Shown here one piece after another: positions 35,301 through 42,726 of a DNA stretch of 64,000 bases. Where the stretch lies: the NCBI GenBank assembly GCA_035527835.1, contig DATKZS010000135.1, forward strand, positions 1 to 64,000, in the 5' to 3' direction. Source of the stretch: DATKZS01 sp035527835 [NCBI: bacterium]. Its GTDB lineage: Bacteria; RBG-13-61-14. Under the pieces are notes generated by a model. That model did not search any database and was not told the DNA's origin. It saw only the letters and a program-made list of their open reading frames with translations. The position numbers and the translations under genes are program-made. Positions within the stretch are counted from its first letter, which is position 1. Every line of letters starts with the position of its first letter.

Positions 35301-35979
35301 TTGGGAAAAGATCAAGGCCGGAATTACAGACTGGGGCAAGTCCGGTATTGAAATGACGAGGCGGGGTATTGCCGCTGGCGGAGAAAGCATCGGCGAGCGG
35401 GTTTCCGTTCCCTTCAAAACAGCGAGAGCCGCAGAGTTACCCAAGTTGCCCAAACCTGAAATCCCGATCAAGCCGAGTTTCAGCTTGCCCAAGGTCCAAG
35501 AAGTCATCAAGGCTTTGGGAAGCGGAATCAACACAGCCGTCCAACTTCCGGTCAAAGTAATCGAACGAGCTACCGAGGTCGTCGGCAGCCCGATGAAAAA
35601 CCTGGCCGCGCCCGCGCTCCTGGCCGGGACCTTGGTTCTGACCCCAGTGCTCTCCGGCGCGATCCCGGAGATCGGCGGTCCCGCGCCGGTTATCGCCGGT
35701 CGCCGGGAAGCGATTGAACCCTTGAGACCGACCGAGCGGCAATCGCAACTCCTTGCCGAGACTCGCGGCGCTCTCACTTCAGGTCCACGCGAAGGAGCGT
35801 CTGGCGCTCCGCCGGAGAACCTCGCCTCGATCCTGGAGGCAATCCTCGCCAAGCTGGACGCGGTCTCCGACCGGCCGATTGACCTGCGGGTGACGACCAC
35901 GCTTGACGGCCGCCAGATCGCCCAGGCCGTGTACAAGGACCTGCGCGAGCGCAAGGTCAAGAACTACGAGACTTCGTGA
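32305..35979 (+). CDS. Tape measure protein
   Basis: 1224 residues, the longest tail gene, starting in the ATGA overlap. Helical N-terminal coiled coil, then the phage tail tape measure core (AQTVAVFKTTGAGMAEAI, IGAVAASSNIPLAEQMAIL), several hydrophobic membrane-like segments (about 390-480 and 610-670) and a C-terminal region with Trp-containing repeats (STVWQKIKG, TLWQGVSNA, SAWSQISS, AAWSRITNG, SAWGRLKS, TTWEKIKAG). The protein sets tail length and is ejected with DNA. Its length predicts a tail of roughly 180 nm using the usual 1.5 angstrom per residue rule. Confidence 0.93.
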   Translation: MNGDLGLGLIVSMKDAFSQNAARIQSSMMSLDGTVAASSERMTKNLDRIQKGTMMIGAGLALMAMPAALIASTAATQKALGEMASLGTKDLRALEDAAESFTNTWAGSSKAEFIGAAYDVKSALANLSDEAVGTFSAMAALTAKATKASIQEMVGTFTTGYGIFKPIMADMTDMEWAKAFSGGMAQTVAVFKTTGAGMAEAIKNIGAVAASSNIPLAEQMAILGQLQTTMPGSEAGTLYKAFIMKAAEASNELGVSLVDSSGRLKGIIPILEEIKKKYPDLSQAAAQVEIKKAFGSDEAVKFLLQMSQGMEALGGNIRSIEQAMKSGTAVTEEMARAMNMDIGSQFQLVRQQVSNLFEILGRTLLPVVIPVIQGVSQMILFLQKLAKSMPGVTRAVLTFSMALGAVLVVVGGVIAAVGTIGVALPAIKAGIVAMGASLSGVGAAIATYFLPVVAVIGGVILAVYLLKRAWETNFAGIRDTVMGAWNKVQLVFQGIRTLISSLKDGTGQMSADLAQKLEAAGLMGLVTTVFRIYYRVRQFLAGLHQAFAHAFERIGAILGPAVRSLLQAYGALYKAIFSVIGIFGMAATSADASTYKKLGQALGTVIGVIAQVGAFIVKCVINQLVFVIKVVTAVVRAVVWMATTIIGAFIAAAQFVFKFFLPLRLLVQALQLAARAAYIVWQVLSGDISVLEGLKSFAGAVFDYLATPFFWVRDIIVAVWESIKGLFLTVGTFFKEAAGTIASAFMNLPLVRMLADVIGTARSFFAGDVTFLEAGKRMMFALGKGILAAATYPFTMLKNAIGYLRRLLPFSDAETGPLSTLTASGAALLKTFSLGMMGTVFLPAKVLGLALKGVLAGAVFIRDRLKTLGSGIISSITQPFSKGTELASTVWQKIKGPGAGIIEALAAPFQTLGNTVNTLWQGVSNAAANFWTGLRDLAGSAWSQISSPFSMIADTATAAWSRITNGASSAWGRLKSMAATASSWIRAPFEGVASIASTTWEKIKAGITDWGKSGIEMTRRGIAAGGESIGERVSVPFKTARAAELPKLPKPEIPIKPSFSLPKVQEVIKALGSGINTAVQLPVKVIERATEVVGSPMKNLAAPALLAGTLVLTPVLSGAIPEIGGPAPVIAGRREAIEPLRPTERQSQLLAETRGALTSGPREGASGAPPENLASILEAILAKLDAVSDRPIDLRVTTTLDGRQIAQAVYKDLRERKVKNYETS

Positions 35980-35986
35980 GGCGCGC

Positions 35987-36457
35987 ATGGTCACCTATCG
36001 CAAGGAAACCACGGCCTACCTGGTGGACGTCGACACCGGCGAGTACCTGGCCTTCCAGTACAACCCCAACGACATCGGGGACGACAAGAGCACAGCCTAC
36101 GCCGCAATCAAGATTCCGGGGATGAGTCATCCGCGCTACCAGTACGTGGCCGGCGAGCCACGCAAGCTCACCTTCAAGCTCTCCTTCTTCAAGCGGGACG
36201 TCAAGAAGAACGTGGAGTGGCTCCGTTCGCTCCTCTACCCCGAGCACGCCGGGACCATGCTCAAGAACGCGCCGCACCGGGTGCTGTTCATGTTCGGCGA
36301 TCTCTATCCGGGCGTGCTCTGCATCGTGAGCCAGGTCAAGGCCCGCTACTTCCACATGTTCGACCGGGACAATCTCCTGCCCCAACGCGCGGAGGTGGAC
36401 GTAGTCCTGGAGGAATATGTGAGCGAGTCGGTGAACTACTCGGAGGTGCGGCCATGA
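35987..36457 (+). CDS. Contractile-injection-type tube/LysM-partner baseplate protein
   Basis: 156 residues from ATG 35987 with GTGAGGCGCGC upstream. It has LAFQYNPNDIG, IPGMSHPRYQYVAGEPRKL then TFKLSFFKRDV, which match the tube-associated CIS domain (FQYNP...PG..HP..QY..GE.R...F.L) of contractile injection systems and phages. It overlaps the LysM gene by 4 bases. Together they connect the tube to the baseplate hub. Confidence 0.78.
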   Translation: MVTYRKETTAYLVDVDTGEYLAFQYNPNDIGDDKSTAYAAIKIPGMSHPRYQYVAGEPRKLTFKLSFFKRDVKKNVEWLRSLLYPEHAGTMLKNAPHRVLFMFGDLYPGVLCIVSQVKARYFHMFDRDNLLPQRAEVDVVLEEYVSESVNYSEVRP

Positions 36458-36744
36458 TCGGGCGCAATTCCCGGTACGCCTCGTCCATCCTCTACCAGGA
36501 CGGCCCGGAGGAGTTCCTGGGCACGCGGCCCTTGATTGACACCACACCCCGGCCCGACGACCGCTTCCACACCGTGGTCGAGGGCGACCGCCTGGATGTC
36601 CTGGCTCACCACTACTTCGGACGGGCCGACCTGTGGTGGATCATCTGCGATTACAATGACATCTTCTTCCCCTTGGAACTGGAGACTGGCGCGGTCCTAC
36701 GGATTCCTTCCCAGGAGCACGTCCAGATGCGAATTCTGGCTTGA
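36454..36744 (+). CDS. LysM-domain baseplate protein
   Basis: 96 residues from ATG 36454 (ATGA overlap). The LysM module is in the second half: FHTVVEGDRLDVLAHHYFGR, LWWIICDYNDI and a final VLRIPSQE, the usual pattern of a short LysM that binds glycan or baseplate partners (T4 gp53 place). It ends the CIS pair and is followed by a regulatory gap with promoter motif P4. Confidence 0.85.
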   Translation: MIGRNSRYASSILYQDGPEEFLGTRPLIDTTPRPDDRFHTVVEGDRLDVLAHHYFGRADLWWIICDYNDIFFPLELETGAVLRIPSQEHVQMRILA

Positions 36745-36763
36745 TAAATTTCACTCCTTTGTG

Positions 36764-36785
36764 AAATCCGGGTTAACTCGGATTT
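36764..36785. promoter_or_regulatory. Dyad element, copy A (near-perfect palindrome)
   Basis: Arms AAATCCG and CGGATTT surround GTTAAC with one unpaired base on each side: a 22-base dyad with a single mismatched pair. It lies about 45 bases upstream of the -35 of P4 and is the best copy of the ATCCGRGTNAAC family. It could be a repressor/activator site or a hairpin ending the upstream transcript (no T-run follows). Confidence 0.5.
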
Positions 36786-36829
36786 CCCCGCCAGCGGTGT
36801 TTGAAAAAAATCGCTCTCCGCCCAACTTT

Positions 36830-36865
36830 TTTCCGACACTTTTGCCATCTCGCCGGTATATATCC
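36830..36865 (+). promoter_or_regulatory. Phage promoter motif, copy P4
   Basis: TTTCCGACAC with CCGACA at 36833-36838, 18-base spacer ending CGCCGG, TATATAT at 36857-36863. Preceded by CCCAACTTTTT as in P1 and P3. It lies about 40 bases ahead of the hub gene (36905). Confidence 0.72.
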
Positions 36866-36869
36866 CCAT

Positions 36870-36886
36870 GACCTTTTCAAAAGGTC
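36870..36886. promoter_or_regulatory. Palindrome just downstream of P4
   Basis: GACCTTTT and AAAAGGTC around a single C: a perfect 17-base inverted repeat between the -10 of P4 and the hub start codon. It would lie at or just after the transcription start, so an operator or a 5' leader hairpin is possible. It is not present at P1-P3. Confidence 0.45.
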
Positions 36887-36904
36887 GCGAGCGGAGCGCC
36901 GGAC

Positions 36905-38173
36905 ATGGAACTCGACACCTTCAAACCAACATTTCTGATCCAGATCGAGGGGCAGACCCTCTCGAAGGACATCACACAGGAGATCACCTCGTTCGTGTTC
37001 GAGGACAACGAGGAAGAACTGGACGTGATGGAGCTATCGGTCACAGACCGGAACCTCCAGTTCGTGGATGACCCGCTGTTCCAGGAAGGCAACGAGATCG
37101 TGGCCCGGTTCGGCTACGTGGACAACCTCTCGCCCAAGAAGAAGGCGGTGATCAAGGACATTGATTACGACTTCCCGGAAGACGGCGACCCCAGCATCCG
37201 CATCAAGGCCTATGACAAGGGCTTCAAGCTCGCGGGCAAGGAGAACCAGAAGGTCTGGCAGAAGCCTCCCCCTGGCATCCTCTACTCGGAAATCGCGGAG
37301 CAGATCGCGGCCGCGAACGGTCTCACGCCGGTGGTCCGCCCCACCAAGGTGAAGCACCTGCGGGTGACCCAGAGCAACATCTCGGACGCGCAATTCCTGC
37401 AGGAGCTTGCGGCCAAGGCCCGCGACAAGGACGGCGAGGGTGTCACCGGCTATGCCTTCTACATCCAGGACGACGAACTTCATTTCCATCCCCGCGATTT
37501 GGAGCAAGGCCCGGCCCTCACGCTCGAATACTTCACCGACAAGCGAGGCATCCTGCGCTCCTTCCGGCCCTCCTCGCAATCGCAGGGGGCCAAGGGCGCT
37601 GGCACTGAGACCCGGGCCGTGGGCGTGGACCCGCGCAAGAAAGAGCCAGTTGAACACAAGGCCAACAACGAAAACACCCCTGAACGGACCTCCTTGGGCA
37701 AGCGCACTTACCTGGTGGACGGCAACACCGGCGAGGCCAGTTACAAGGAGGAGGAGACCGGCCGGGTCGTGGCCAGCTTCGACCGCTCCGAAGGGTTCCA
37801 CGAGGAGCCGCTCCAGGAGCCGGCCCAGGACCTGGCCGAGGGGAAATTCAAGGAGGCCGAACTCAAGCAGGTTGAAGCCACGGCGGTCACCATCGGCGTC
37901 CCCTCGCTCCGGGCCAAGCAGAACCTCGAGGTCAAGGGCGTGGGCCGGAAGTTCTCCGGCATTTATTACTGCCAGTCGGCGCGGCACGTGATCGGCGAGG
38001 GCGGCTACAGCTGCGAGTTAAAGCTCAAAAAGAACGCGCTCGGCAAGGGCGCGGGCCAGAAGTCCGACGAGGCCAAAGGGAAGCAGAACGATCAGGAAGC
38101 CCCGCCCACACCGGAAGAGACGCCGCCGCCGATGGTGACCATCGATGCCAATACGGGCGAACAAACCAGCTGA
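36905..38173 (+). CDS. Baseplate hub protein (gpD/late control D-like)
   Basis: 422 residues. N-terminal beta domain (KPTFLIQIEGQTLSKDITQE, VMELSVTDRN), then the gpD-type IAEQIAAANGLTPVV and QSNISDAQFLQELAAK, a known signature of phage late control D/T4 gp27 hub proteins, and VKGVGRKFSGIYYC near 345-358. The last 45 residues are a Pro/Glu/Lys-rich tail. Trimers of this protein hold the spike. It is first gene after promoter P4; the endolysin gene follows at once. Confidence 0.88.
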   Translation: MELDTFKPTFLIQIEGQTLSKDITQEITSFVFEDNEEELDVMELSVTDRNLQFVDDPLFQEGNEIVARFGYVDNLSPKKKAVIKDIDYDFPEDGDPSIRIKAYDKGFKLAGKENQKVWQKPPPGILYSEIAEQIAAANGLTPVVRPTKVKHLRVTQSNISDAQFLQELAAKARDKDGEGVTGYAFYIQDDELHFHPRDLEQGPALTLEYFTDKRGILRSFRPSSQSQGAKGAGTETRAVGVDPRKKEPVEHKANNENTPERTSLGKRTYLVDGNTGEASYKEEETGRVVASFDRSEGFHEEPLQEPAQDLAEGKFKEAELKQVEATAVTIGVPSLRAKQNLEVKGVGRKFSGIYYCQSARHVIGEGGYSCELKLKKNALGKGAGQKSDEAKGKQNDQEAPPTPEETPPPMVTIDANTGEQTS

Positions 38174-38186
38174 AAGGAGGATGGAG

Positions 38187-38618
38187 ATGGGTGATTTGAG
38201 TTTGAATTTTTCGCGCTCGGAGTTCAGGTGCAAGTGCTGCGGGGAAGCCAAGGTAAACGAGAACCTGGTCGCGGCCCTGCAGGAACTCCGCGACCTGGCG
38301 GGGGCCCCGATCACGGTGATCAGCGGGTATCGGTGCCCCAAGCACAACTCGGCGGTCGGCGGCGCGAAGGCGAGCCAGCACATGCAGGGCAAGGCCGCGG
38401 ACATCGTGATCAAGGGGAAGACGCCCTTCGAGACGTTCCGGCTGGCGGATCGGATCGAGGCGTTCAAGAACGGCGGCATGGGTTTGTACCCGACGCATGG
38501 CTTTGTCCATGTGGACGTGCGCGGGCATCGGTCGCGCTGGGCCAAACTGCATGGCCGCGCGGTATCCGTCGCGGAAGCGATGAAGAGTGAAGGAGGTGAA
38601 GGCAATGGGACAGTATGA
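38187..38618 (+). CDS. M15-family peptidase, probable endolysin
   Basis: 143 residues from ATG 38187, chosen over 38181 since AGGAGG is 6 bases before it. Shows the M15/VanY-like zinc peptidase pattern: ISGYRCPKHNSAVGG, SQHMQGKAADI (His and Asp ligands) and GFVHVDVRG with the last His ligand, then SRWAK. Such enzymes cleave D-Ala-containing peptidoglycan stems. A CKCC near the start is extra. Placed next to a small membrane protein it is probably the lysis enzyme, though the location inside the baseplate genes would also suit a tail-associated lysin. Confidence 0.85.
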   Translation: MGDLSLNFSRSEFRCKCCGEAKVNENLVAALQELRDLAGAPITVISGYRCPKHNSAVGGAKASQHMQGKAADIVIKGKTPFETFRLADRIEAFKNGGMGLYPTHGFVHVDVRGHRSRWAKLHGRAVSVAEAMKSEGGEGNGTV

Positions 38619-38919
38619 GTGGATCGTCAAGTTCATCCTGGAGCACGCGGACCTGTTCGGGACCCTGCTGGCCACGATCATCACGATTCTCAAGCTCACG
38701 GCCTGGGGCAAGGGCAAGTCCGACGCCCTGGACACCGTGGTCAACGTGATCGAGCAGCTGGGGGCCAAGGAGGTCAAGGGCGGTGTGGTCGCGCAGGAAG
38801 GCAACCTCACGCCCGAGGCCAAGGACGCCATCCTGCACGCGGTGGCCAAGGCCGATCCCAAGAAAACCCCGGAGACCCTGGCTATCCGGTTCATCAAGAA
38901 CATCCTCGGCGTGAAGTGA
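38605..38919 (+). CDS. Small membrane protein, candidate holin
   Basis: 104 residues from ATG 38605, with AAGGAGGTG upstream, overlapping the endolysin end by 14 bases. A single membrane segment near the N-terminus (LFGTLLATIITILKLTAWG, about 17-35) is followed by a soluble charged domain. Adjacent to the M15 peptidase it is a reasonable holin candidate; a structural role cannot be excluded. Confidence 0.55.
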   Translation: MGQYEWIVKFILEHADLFGTLLATIITILKLTAWGKGKSDALDTVVNVIEQLGAKEVKGGVVAQEGNLTPEAKDAILHAVAKADPKKTPETLAIRFIKNILGVK

Positions 38920-38931
38920 GGCCAGGCACCA

Positions 38932-39915
38932 GTGCTTGAAACGCAGGATCGGCAGCACGAGGAGCGGTACAAGAACCGCTGGTTCGGCAAGTACCGCGCC
39001 TTTGTGCGCGACAACAACGACCCCGAACGGCTGGGCCGGGCGCGGCTGGAGATTCCAGCCGTGCTCGGCTCCGGGCCGGAGAACTGGTCGGAGTGGGCCT
39101 GGCCGTGCTTCCCTTACGGCGGCAACCAGGACATGGGCATGTTCTTCGTGCCCGAGGAAGGGGCCTCGGTCTGGGCCGAGTTCGAGGGCGGCGAGGTGGG
39201 CCGTCCGATCTGGATCGGCGTCTGGCTCGCCAAGTCCAATCCCGGTGAGCAACCTGAAGAAGCCAAGCGCCTGTGCAACGAGCCGACCTGTCTTGACTGC
39301 GAGGACAAGCAGGAGCACCAGGCCAAGACCCCGGACGATCTTGAACACAAGAAGTACCACCAGCACCCGCCCTACTACTGCCCGCGGCGCAAGGTGCTCA
39401 TGAAGACCGAGACCGGGCACACCATCGTCGTGGACGACCGGGACGAGGAAGAGTTTTTCAAGATCATCGACCGCTCCGGCCAGATCATCCACTTCGACTG
39501 CAAGGTCAAGCGCGACATCCAGAGCGGGAACTCGAAGGCGCGAGCCACGAAGGACGCGGAGCAGGGCGACCAGCTGAACATTGATTCCGATATCAAGGAA
39601 AAAAAGGCCCGGATCGAGATCACCGACCTGTGCCGGCAGTACGTCCGCTTCGAGGCCTGGAAGGACAAGGAGAAGATTCACATCCAGTCGTGCGACAAGA
39701 ACCGGAGCCGCTGGCAGAAGATTCTGCTCGACACCACCAAGGCCAAGGAGAAGGTCTACATCTGGGGCTTGGGCGCGGCGCAGGAGATTCTGATCGACTC
39801 GACTGCCGGCGCGGAAAAAATCCGCCTCACAGACAAGGCGGGGAGCACGATCACGATGGACGGGGTGACGGGCAACATCGTCATCAAGTCCACCAACAAG
39901 GTGCTGATCAATTAG
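38932..39915 (+). CDS. Baseplate spike protein (gpV/VgrG gp5-like)
   Basis: 327 residues from a GTG start. The OB-fold region is at about 15-100 (KYRAFVRDNNDPERLGRAR, PEEGASVWAEFEGGEVGRPI), the usual VgrG/gp5 pattern. After a Cys-rich insertion (NEPTCLDCED) come repeated beta strands (KVLMKTETGHTIVVDD, RLTDKAGSTITMDG, NIVIKSTNK) forming the triangular spike. The PAAR tip gene follows 379 bases later. It pierces the outer cell envelope on contraction. Confidence 0.88.
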   Translation: MLETQDRQHEERYKNRWFGKYRAFVRDNNDPERLGRARLEIPAVLGSGPENWSEWAWPCFPYGGNQDMGMFFVPEEGASVWAEFEGGEVGRPIWIGVWLAKSNPGEQPEEAKRLCNEPTCLDCEDKQEHQAKTPDDLEHKKYHQHPPYYCPRRKVLMKTETGHTIVVDDRDEEEFFKIIDRSGQIIHFDCKVKRDIQSGNSKARATKDAEQGDQLNIDSDIKEKKARIEITDLCRQYVRFEAWKDKEKIHIQSCDKNRSRWQKILLDTTKAKEKVYIWGLGAAQEILIDSTAGAEKIRLTDKAGSTITMDGVTGNIVIKSTNKVLIN

Positions 39916-39924
39916 GGGGACTGA

Positions 39925-40293
39925 ATGACTGATAACGAGAACAGGGATCAAGTCCTGGAGGAGAGCGAACGGCTCCTGGCCCGGACCTTCGAGGCCTGGC
40001 GTGCTGAGTTCCGCAGCATCCTCGAGGACCACCGCCGCGAGATTCAGGCGCGGCTGGAGAAGATCGAGCGCGAGATCGAGAAGAAGTCCGACAAGGAAAA
40101 CGTGGAACTCATGGTGCGCGCGGTCCGCGAGGAACTCTGCCGGCACGCGGAAGACATCAAGAACCTCTACGCCGGGCTGAACCGCAAGATGGGCACCGAG
40201 ACCATGTGGAAGGTGGTGGGCCTGGTGCTCGCTCTTTCGGGCGTGCTTGGCGGCATCGTGGGCTTCCTTGTGCGCCTGTTCATGGGGCATTAG
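39925..40293 (+). CDS. Coiled-coil protein with C-terminal membrane segment (XhlA-like)
   Basis: 122 residues. A long charged coiled coil (about 10-85; RREIQARLEKIEREIEKKSD) is followed by one hydrophobic segment, VVGLVLALSGVLGGIVGFLV (about 97-116). This is the layout of haemolysin XhlA-type lysis proteins. It sits between spike and PAAR genes, two genes after the candidate holin; it could act with it in lysis. Confidence 0.6.
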   Translation: MTDNENRDQVLEESERLLARTFEAWRAEFRSILEDHRREIQARLEKIEREIEKKSDKENVELMVRAVREELCRHAEDIKNLYAGLNRKMGTETMWKVVGLVLALSGVLGGIVGFLVRLFMGH

Positions 40294-40560
40294 ATGGCGA
40301 GACCGCAGGCGAGACTCGGGGACATTTCCAACCACGGCGGCGTGATCATCACCGGCGCGATGAGGACCGTGGTGAACGGCAGGCCGGCCGCGCGGATGGG
40401 CGACTTCCATTCATGTCCGCTCCCGTTCCACGGGGTCACTCCCATTGTAACCGGCAGCCCGGACACCTTGACCGAGGGACAACCCAACGCCCGCATCGGC
40501 GACGTGGCCGCGTGCGGCGCGGTGATTGTTACCGGTAGCCCGGACTGCAACGACAACTGA
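40294..40560 (+). CDS. PAAR-domain spike tip protein
   Basis: 88 residues, starts directly after the TAG of the previous gene. Contains RLGDISNHGG, VNGRPAARMGDFHSCP, IVTGSPDTLTEGQPNARIGD and a final CGAVIVTGSP, the classic PAAR repeat with His/Cys ligands (H38? region DFHSC) for the metal at the cone tip. PAAR proteins cap the spike of contractile tails and T6SS. Confidence 0.92.
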   Translation: MARPQARLGDISNHGGVIITGAMRTVVNGRPAARMGDFHSCPLPFHGVTPIVTGSPDTLTEGQPNARIGDVAACGAVIVTGSPDCNDN

Positions 40561-40570
40561 GGAACGACTG

Positions 40571-40858
40571 ATGAGCGAGAACGGCAACATCTATTGGGAC
40601 GTTTTCCCCAAGCTGATCCGGGTCTCGATCTCTATGGAGCAGCAGACCATCCCGCTCTCCATCAGAGGCAATGTCTTCGACCCGGTTTACGAGTCCTCCA
40701 ATCCCGAAGTTGCGGAGATTGACGAACTCGGCAACGTCCTGTGCGGCCTCACGCCCGGCGCGGCCATGATCATGGTCTGGTTTTCCGAGGATCGAGCGAG
40801 CGTGCGGCATGTGCAGGTCGAAGTCTACGGCCAGGCCAGTGAAGAGGTCCCCCAATGA
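40571..40858 (+). CDS. Ig-like (Big2-type) virion protein
   Basis: 95 residues from ATG 40571. One Ig-like domain with the Big2 pattern YESSNPEVAEIDELGN then LTPGAAMIMVWF. It is clearly related to the first 90 residues of the next gene (both begin ...YWDVFPKxIRVS and share SVRHVxVEV), a tandem duplication. Ig-like domains on phage particles usually aid weak carbohydrate binding. Overlaps the next gene by 4 bases. Confidence 0.7.
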   Translation: MSENGNIYWDVFPKLIRVSISMEQQTIPLSIRGNVFDPVYESSNPEVAEIDELGNVLCGLTPGAAMIMVWFSEDRASVRHVQVEVYGQASEEVPQ

Positions 40859-41865
40859 GCGATGACCTGATCAACCGGCCCTACTGGGACGTTTTTCCCA
40901 AGAGCATTCGCGTCTCGCTCACAGAGTACGAGCAGCTGATCCCCTTGTCCGTTCGAGGCAACGCCGAGGCCCCGGTCTTCCAGTCCTCGAATGCGGACGT
41001 GGTGAACGTGGACGAGAACGGGGTCCTTTCCTTCAGCGGCAATGTCGGCAACGCCATGATCATCGTCTGGGACTCGCCCGAGAAGCGGAGCGTCCGCCAC
41101 GTGGCGGTCGAGGTCCGCGATGCTTCCTGGTTCGCGGAGCACCCGGACTTCCAGGGAGCCGCCATCATGAATGTTTCGGGCGTAGTGATAGACGCCTTGA
41201 ACACGATGGGCATCCCCAACGTCACCATCCTTTTTCGCCGGAGCGAAACCGGGCCGGTCGTGGCCCAAGCGGTCACCAACTCAGGCGGTTATTACGGAGT
41301 GAACCTGCGGGAAGGCCTCTATTACTACGAGGCCTCGGCGCAGAATTACATCACCGGCACGGGTCTCATCAACGTCACCGATTCGGGGACCTCCGGCACG
41401 AGCATCGTGCTCTCGCCCGTGCTTGTCGGCAAAGTGGCCAGGATCGTCCTGCAATGGGGAGCGACCCCGTCGGACCTGGACTCGCACCTTTGGGGACCGC
41501 TGCCCAATGGCACGAGGTTTCATGTCTACTACAACAACGATTACCAAGCTGACGCCGCCGAGTTGGACGTGGATGACACCTCGTCTTACGGCCCGGAGAC
41601 CGTCACCATCTTCCGCTTCCTTCCCGGTCCGTTCCGATATTACGTGCACAACTACACTAACCGGAGTTCAAACCCCAGCTGGGCCCTGGCGCAGTCGGGC
41701 GCGACCGTGAGGCTGTTCCTGCAGAGCGGCCAGCAGTACACGTTCAACGTCCCCAACCTGGCCGGCACTGCGTGGTTCGTGTTCGAGATAAACGGTGCCA
41801 CGGGCCAGATCACAACAAAGAACACCATGTTCTATCAGTCTAACCCAACCTCGGTTGGATCGTAG
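40855..41865 (+). CDS. Virion protein with Ig-like, carboxypeptidase-regulatory-like and DUF2135-like domains
   Basis: 336 residues. Domain order: Ig-like Big2 (about 10-95, paralogue of the preceding protein), a carboxypeptidase regulatory-like beta sandwich (about 100-180; SGVVIDALNTMGIPNVTILF), and a C-terminal domain beginning ARIVLQWGATPSDLDSHLWG (about 195-330), which matches the DUF2135/YfaP-type pattern of VLTW...DLDLH. Probably an adhesion or decoration protein of the baseplate region. Confidence 0.65.
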   Translation: MSDDLINRPYWDVFPKSIRVSLTEYEQLIPLSVRGNAEAPVFQSSNADVVNVDENGVLSFSGNVGNAMIIVWDSPEKRSVRHVAVEVRDASWFAEHPDFQGAAIMNVSGVVIDALNTMGIPNVTILFRRSETGPVVAQAVTNSGGYYGVNLREGLYYYEASAQNYITGTGLINVTDSGTSGTSIVLSPVLVGKVARIVLQWGATPSDLDSHLWGPLPNGTRFHVYYNNDYQADAAELDVDDTSSYGPETVTIFRFLPGPFRYYVHNYTNRSSNPSWALAQSGATVRLFLQSGQQYTFNVPNLAGTAWFVFEINGATGQITTKNTMFYQSNPTSVGS

Positions 41866-41874
41866 GAGAGCGCC

Positions 41875-42726
41875 ATGCCCGAGGAATACGATTCTGCCAC
41901 AGTCATCGAGGAGACCGACTCCGGCGAGAACCATTACGTCCTCAAGGGCATCGAGGAGAAGCTCGCCGGGATCATGAGCATCCTCCAGGCCGGGCATGAG
42001 GCCTCCGAGTCCATGCGCGAGCAGGCCGAGGAGGTGCTGGAGGCTCATCGGCAGAGCGCCCAGGAGTACCTGGACCACGTGAACAACGAGCCGGACTTTT
42101 ATCCGTTCGTGACCATGCCCGCGGGCACCACGGTGCGCGACCTCCCGGACGGCGGGCGGCTCTTCACTTTGACCGACGGCGTGTTCGTGCGGACCAGTCC
42201 GGATGGGACCATCTTCGCGGTGATGGAGGATGGCGAGGCGGTGATCCTCGAACCAGCCCGGGCAGGTAAGGTCACTCTGCCCGATGGCCGGGAACTCACT
42301 CTGGTCCAGGAAGCGGTCATGGCGACCCACGAGGCCGCTGGCATCGAGGGACTGCCGCTCGACATCGAGCCGACCCAGGTCGCGGACGGACGTTTTTCGG
42401 TGAACCTCCCTGGCAACATGCGTCTCGATGTGTGTCATCGGGAGCACCTGGCCACGGTCATCAATCCTCTGGGCACGGTGGTGGTTCTCGGCATTGCTCG
42501 GATCGAAGGGGTCGGTGAGGAAGTGATCACGCGGATCGTGGCTGGCGGGGCCCGGGGCTTTGCTTCCCAAGAGAGCAACCACCAGGGAATTATCGAGGCC
42601 AACGGGACCATCCACGTGGCGCTGTCCAATGGACTCGACCTGGTTATTCATTTCCCCGAGGCTGCGGAAGATTCCGGCTCGGAGCCACAGGACGAGACTA
42701 AGAGCATCTGTGAGGAGCGGGTCTGA
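41875..42726 (+). CDS. Hypothetical virion protein with repeated beta strands
   Basis: 283 residues. N-terminal helical region (EEKLAGIMSILQAGHEASES, up to about 65), then a beta-rich body with short repeats of the form LPDGGRLFTLTDGVFVRT, SPDGTIFAVMEDGEAVIL, LPDGRELTLVQEAV and NPLGTVVVLGIARI. The regular strand-turn pattern suggests a beta-solenoid or propeller-like structure. No family recognised. It overlaps the gp25 gene by one base, placing it in the baseplate operon. Confidence 0.65.
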   Translation: MPEEYDSATVIEETDSGENHYVLKGIEEKLAGIMSILQAGHEASESMREQAEEVLEAHRQSAQEYLDHVNNEPDFYPFVTMPAGTTVRDLPDGGRLFTLTDGVFVRTSPDGTIFAVMEDGEAVILEPARAGKVTLPDGRELTLVQEAVMATHEAAGIEGLPLDIEPTQVADGRFSVNLPGNMRLDVCHREHLATVINPLGTVVVLGIARIEGVGEEVITRIVAGGARGFASQESNHQGIIEANGTIHVALSNGLDLVIHFPEAAEDSGSEPQDETKSICEERV

